Origin: a virus
Reading direction: 5' to 3' (one strand)
DNA: 62,008 nucleotides
Virus record (IMG/VR): IMGVR_UViG_3300043419_000785
Location: 1-62,008 of that record
Below, piece by piece: positions 60,501 to 62,008 of this stretch (the stretch's first letter is position 1; every line of letters begins with the position of its first letter). The position numbers and the translations under genes were made by a program. The notes under the pieces were generated by a model. The model was not told where the DNA came from, ran no database searches, and was given only the letters and a program-made list of their open reading frames with translations.

Positions 60501-62008
60501 GGATGCGCTCGGTGAGTGCAGTCTTACCTGCTTCATCATATTCAGCAACGTAAAAACCTACTGAGCGTTTAGTCTTTTCGTTGTAAATTTCTGCCGCATC
60601 ATCGCCTTCCACCAACTTAGACATAATCGCATCAGCAACAATCTTGTCTTCGTTTGCTAGTTTATTAGTCAAAGTCTCCTTAGATAGGAAGCGTCGTTCT
60701 GTTGGAGCACCATATATGTCTAGGTTTTCTTTATCAACAACTAGACCTTCGTCTACATTGATTTCTGATTCTGGGCGTGGACTACGCGCAGGAGTTGGAG
60801 CCTCCATTACATCAAAGTCGAGTTCAAAAGGCTTATCTCCGCCAGCGTCTAGTGCGCCATCTTCGACCTTGATAATCTCGGTGCCGACTGATTCTTCGGC
60901 TTCTGCGTCTACCTTTTCAGTTTCTTTACCTGCATACCACGCTTGTTCACGAGCGTTAGCACTGTTGTATATGTCTTCCATCACTTGGTATGACATGCCT
61001 GTTGGTTCTGCCAGTCGCTTGACGTGAGTTTCATGTGACGCAGTAGTTTTTCCACCTGCTAACTGAACCCATGACGAATATCCACTAACATCAAGCCAAC
61101 CAAGATATGAATCTCGCATTCTATTCTGAAGGCGTTTCTTCGTCATGTTTCCTTGGTAATAACCTGGTTGTGGTTTGCCTACAGTTCCATAATCAGCAGC
61201 CGCAGTTTCGGCATTTACATACCACCTATAACCGGCAGAATATGCATAACCCTTTGTCATATGGGCTGAATGAATTGCTTCTAATTGTGGCTCAGACGTT
61301 AAAGAACTTGGTGCTATTGGAGCAATATCTTTAATCTGCTGATTTACAAATTTTTGATAGTGTCCTAAAACACGTGCTACAACATCACCTGTTTCTTTTA
61401 ATGCAGGATTAGGCGTACCTTTGCGTTGGATTGAGAACTTTGAAGTATCGCTTAACGTATTGAAATCTACTCCAGTCATGTCAAACTTGTTGCGCATCAC
61501 TGGGCTATCTAACTCAGACTTACTAAGCAATTCTGTAAGTTTGATAGTTTTTTCACCGAATTCAAATTTTACAGTTATGCTAACGTCTGCCAGCTTTGGT
61601 TTTTGTGACCCTGTAGTACTCAGACCTTCTAATTTTAAAACACGACCTTGGGACGACAACTTCTCAACATTGTTAGTAACAGTGACAAACGTACCTCGTG
61701 TATATTCAAATTTGAGTACATTACCAGCAGCGTCCTGTGCAGACAGTGGTTCACCTCTGCCAAAAAACGTACCTAATATTTGTTTGTTTCGTGTTGGGTC
61801 TTGTGCACTTGCTTGTATTTCATTAATGATGCCGTTTTGTGTGCGCATCATTTGCCCTAGTTCTACAACTGACTGTGCAATATGTGCATCATAAGCATTG
61901 ATGCCATACTCGTATTTAAATGGGTAGTTATTAATATCTGCGGTCATCACTGCATATGTCAGAGCCGTGACCATTTCTTCTTCATGAGTCGTGTTAAGCC
62001 ACACTCCA
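51553..62008 (-). CDS. Giant polyvalent-type virion protein, C-terminal part (residues about 1341-4824)
   Basis: The frame is open from the right edge to the stop at 51553. It is mostly charged, helical and coiled-coil-like. Around residues 4090-4200 a stretch with IKMENPLVIDA, then KHDGVVFTNV, resembles the C-terminal half of the ADP-ribosyltransferase domains of polyvalent proteins. Near 4510-4540 the segment SVAPRWQLANWL resembles the SPRW-type motif near the C-terminus of large polyvalent proteins. A hydrophobic segment at about 4560-4585 could span a membrane. I saw no RNA-polymerase signature, which matters because N4 and crAss-like phages carry giant virion polymerases. The gene takes up about 23% of the genome and ends 94 bases before the convergent terminator. 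Domain calls are tentative; the reading frame is certain. Confidence 0.85.
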   Translation of the reverse strand, partial: GVWLNTTHEEEMVTALTYAVMTADINNYPFKYEYGINAYDAHIAQSVVELGQMMRTQNGIINEIQASAQDPTRNKQILGTFFGRGEPLSAQDAAGNVLKFEYTRGTFVTVTNNVEKLSSQGRVLKLEGLSTTGSQKPKLADVSITVKFEFGEKTIKLTELLSKSELDSPVMRNKFDMTGVDFNTLSDTSKFSIQRKGTPNPALKETGDVVARVLGHYQKFVNQQIKDIAPIAPSSLTSEPQLEAIHSAHMTKGYAYSAGYRWYVNAETAAADYGTVGKPQPGYYQGNMTKKRLQNRMRDSYLGWLDVSGYSSWVQLAGGKTTASHETHVKRLAEPTGMSYQVMEDIYNSANAREQAWYAGKETEKVDAEAEESVGTEIIKVEDGALDAGGDKPFELDFDVMEAPTPARSPRPESEINVDEGLVVDKENLDIYGAPTERRFLSKETLTNKLANEDKIVADAIMSKLVEGDDAAEIYNEKTKRSVGFYVAEYDEAGKTALTERIRKYFEQASEAGNGDDVALDYLARIKSNPEKVEALTKHVVDLLTNTGQRRADQDARFGRIARTRQESARASALERISDDIYKSLKSNIERSVSDSIMSTVVDGEVNETSMTYAQKQSMLEGSKADLIQRLEDEHAGVLDKKMITDMVDRSIQRILANHNMTDAEAQEAQQLRNYEEEQLRLQMQIDRQDNNGEQARFFQKQLNVVLEQAMTDKAKAASNTKLWKRVIANNIFGAYINNWVMKGFRQRVPEAMYLRYPLAKNTRVLDYLAGSFDVGTIRSGLSNAAAELSTWGDMESGVKRVTNYDYRQVEILRTTWRQIMRNMYKTEFANKKLTAAREITELNELLDTFRKSFKVGNSPKTKASEVIENNKDLILSFLSKTNDPQLKQRFLDWVYEYHKVEWRASVEMVLRDLDKPKFQRAGYTRLEVDSQQYDDLLNGKKVTYKISNWGTLNEALTHVKSQQDTVQRTLDSWNPFGPKATEFRREFVETVNIEVLKEVRNLILNTRQVTENGVRYYIYDSYNEKQGLIPSEKLTFDQYTDVMMKLMRSTARTATGQFFAQVDPTATIAPDITVKIKRAENDLDNDIAWKNTQPTASQHQEEALRRHTIYSMAAGIKNRGAYADQAARVIESAMQASRDAGNKPGEAWKTVEFNGVKYKTEESFNNAISAYDATGHAYIDVVDAVNDAIRIKKSGALESDAYGFTDLSLEQLNELASMAKDAERDQQGFDDFREYIENTAYTRNVPGLLFRASMHERQSAYQPSVWSVGADGKRTLRMLGIDVNDVEAQVKSNRSLLERKRRQNSIARTVTNEISKDDETFTIEQGFTFDYLESMDSDKADRVEFYNLFNTVNSSNSGILTGEFSESFIRELSNRPFVMKIGVEKATSAADFLTFNQTIEAINKLSSEIGDFKQMLKASPGDKDITDRMNRAVQDRVELNKRYKESFDKFQKQNDPMFSLVGKKVDALTLLVENFADGLKLKGDARLEKMGELTGVLYDLAVDMQGIKQSVDMTQNEKRRFFIANLLRNAGARNARTLFMTSTFAGYSESLVVRGTLDKEWAAGTTLREALNETLKDSGVSLEDLVTGLAFTTERLKSNVQSIISEPGEYESFIKRVASNRDLWNGTEKTEGYLDQPISELQANKQLLKSVNNEIRTTEFLINKIVDNYRKPANASTDMSMLYEQLAKSVTPLEDMVLEMKRQHVLKNGMTAQESFSTAVMNATQRGTGEVQSAIKSALKRQADVENGQMQRHMDNARLNQDGHYNLVARGMDRVLRDIARMEDAFGFLAKDKKSIPVDTTQVNAQLKQHGDYVSFIVLDEHVKGATSESWLALRGQRILVPSSFYSATTGRVTFKSNHSFLPNNLTPMEKQAYILTSWFVENNAVDGLPIGRALSENVRNLFSRAISDFDTSRATEQQFKSTVLRYTNDVLDSLVMRFPLRNENLRYTNTGSITIKDQVPSDVPKKIQSWLANNDVNWFRYSTKARNFNFEQLITRLNADGIEVAYLSNKDLWALTEKQGTAPNRYAVWKELVSARDKYIVDPLKSRLESSNRLMSQMSFHELNMELRDSMWSNADRTAFFADYWHITQTRQGNIPRDFMIATGEFPTPDALRQYIDKTMEGKPEDERLLAYTEQLKNLEALEQMIATAGYEAAIKTSSITQAEVRYNNDPESSYVLTGIMRDVKSDALDAEQQQVRGTLLSQTELLTSNANSVVSDLLKQVGELKTDAKRLMMDFLNNPEKLNIKSITDILLTGSQPAGARNIKIPAMKGKTSELESETRRMAVHVEMTATNNLKALQEGIKDGPLSLEISRNLAELGVNVGRGRVKIQDLITGHSSLVATRTMSTAQQQHVALIANKVKEYVQAQARVLVGARLELVRSMNDFSYVGYEYRQNGAEVDVYEQGVKKYTINYKTGKVSTINHEEVMAIGSKTKTEEWSRLSSGLGEGFQEQLKALDIAQLKQLDLLMTIAKRPGEQWIGGSMATHADAVKTLIESIRTNTKAVPAVYWHGIANMRRPEDFGPSTEMYTQPAMSPAKVDMEYGTIDPGVRRAFVNPVISKWLQPSIDRRQRVVLNHNNEVGRDEFGYSVYREDGNRSHIYRNLVESGLGRNKALEIYALTEHPSFKSWATGTMLDNLESMSAGNGLTINPQVSAEQFKALRVFDAMKLRQTLKFHSTEPTEETYQNAKRLYGETLGSHLNDAQLDRSFDKLTQKGEDVAPIMMEVDRYIERFMSADIAKMAKVYDSQLQAEQKIVTGSAFTTLAFSPEVDGTLYDTTPGIQVHDLVTGSHVKKNRMQQPRFIKMENPLVIDAGNTGLSVPMRNDAIKAAMSGKHDGVVFTNVVQTSTTPETTAVAYTLNDANVRTASNMLGTAADSAVKPTAKVINEYTADMPLDEAPSMPAMSPIMYQGKEAAPPLTITAGQVKANKTMGMQALEGLDRLEREWQGLTRLSLAMDLAYPVIQGGKYAMGIFTGRPYDTVIWLNAFKSAAKGLAPRLAFTGEKGKQIGAHMGRREYIKLFLEISNDPYYEVMKELGVPLNFYNYERAVGKARQRMYQEGKGKTNWQDIYVDLMQISEVGHVQQDMVKDAMVNKLPVAGMAERFTSLNHDVLMFNLVKWQLKNNPLLKDVPLKDLKYQRSAKEVANFVALSLGDFQYSTNEDIDMVVGRAAKWVSVAPRWQLANWLMKPHWNYLFGNMRITRKLLGEQNRVFNAVASNQTNPDLRNYQYSVIYGSMIWVAAAQAAVHYLGQLLFKREDVKADPTKVGKFRIGDWVYADSSGVWDDLNKLRTVYDAVNKPIKSEERFGDTPELDWLIGASNRLGYNVSPALIKMIFEPLSGKDVIGRSVYETDEEWRYLYDRKIKPAVAFAPEKWNMSQYITSTFPTGLNEVVDTTFESKYEDKGVREAAILTQAIASTLGTRLQYDKYIPKSLMKREKIIRQHEKNWQTAPTIMDVIAKSNKKYPDAKDAAIGIVNKTMTGKY
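61778..62008. repeat. Right copy of the 231-bp terminal redundancy
   Basis: This is the partner of bases 1-231 with a single mismatch at 61888. Removing one copy leaves a circle of 61,777 bp in which a single 14,475-bp gene crosses the joint. Confidence 0.95.

Noticed and set aside
51553-62008. A giant virion RNA polymerase like those of N4 or crAss-like phages
   Set aside because: I could not find polymerase catalytic motifs in the protein; the recognisable parts fit polyvalent proteins instead.

Overview
The window is one complete tailed-phage genome. It looks like an uncultured, podovirus-like phage. It has a large terminase, a P22-type portal, a scaffold, an HK97-fold coat protein, short-tail adaptors and a propeller-like tail protein, but no tape measure, sheath or tail tube. 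The host cannot be named from the sequence. Bases 1-231 recur at 61778-62008 with one mismatch, and a reading frame continues across the joint, so the map is best read as a circle of about 61,777 bp. I recognised no tRNA, integrase, DNA polymerase or RNA polymerase. The phage does encode a DnaB helicase, an initiator, a possible loader, SSB and recombination proteins, so replication probably borrows the host polymerase in the style of lambda.

Layout. Transcription diverges at about 35.7-36.0 kb and converges on a bidirectional terminator at 51.43-51.46 kb. The left arm is on the minus strand. From 35.7 down to 30 kb it holds nucleotide and DNA-modification genes: Tad2-like, DUF5872, nuclease, C5-cytosine methyltransferase, dUTPase, DUF3310, CHAP endolysin, an HTH regulator and SSB. 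From 29.6 to 28.2 kb there is a tightly coupled set of tiny basic proteins. Packaging and head genes follow (28.2-18.2 kb), then adaptors, holin and fibre-like proteins (18.1-7.2 kb), and internal-virion-type proteins (7.2-4.3 kb). The arm ends in a 4,824-residue polyvalent-type protein that runs through the joint (4250 to 1, then 61777 to 51553).

The right arm is on the plus strand. From 35.9 to 41.3 kb it is an array of small orphan-gene cassettes. Nine copies of a 108-bp element with fixed internal spacing head the cassettes. Each element sits just before a 5'-leader stem-loop whose arms covary, and each cassette closes with a TTCG- or GAAA-capped terminator. A six-gene operon (41.6-44.0 kb) and a three-gene group (44.1-45.2 kb) follow. 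The replication module (45.4-51.4 kb) contains a VRR-NUC nuclease, a possible annealing protein, a Gp157-like protein, an initiator, a possible loader and DnaB. The initiator gene carries two iterons, an AT-rich tract and a GC hairpin, which looks like a lambda-type origin. The same iteron sequence recurs, inverted, at 41.36-41.42 kb.

Several genes shorter than 60 codons were found by reading between the larger ones: 23389-23517, 28400-28555, 36310-36399, 37453-37569 and 44117-44251. Function names rest on motif recognition by eye; no database search was run.
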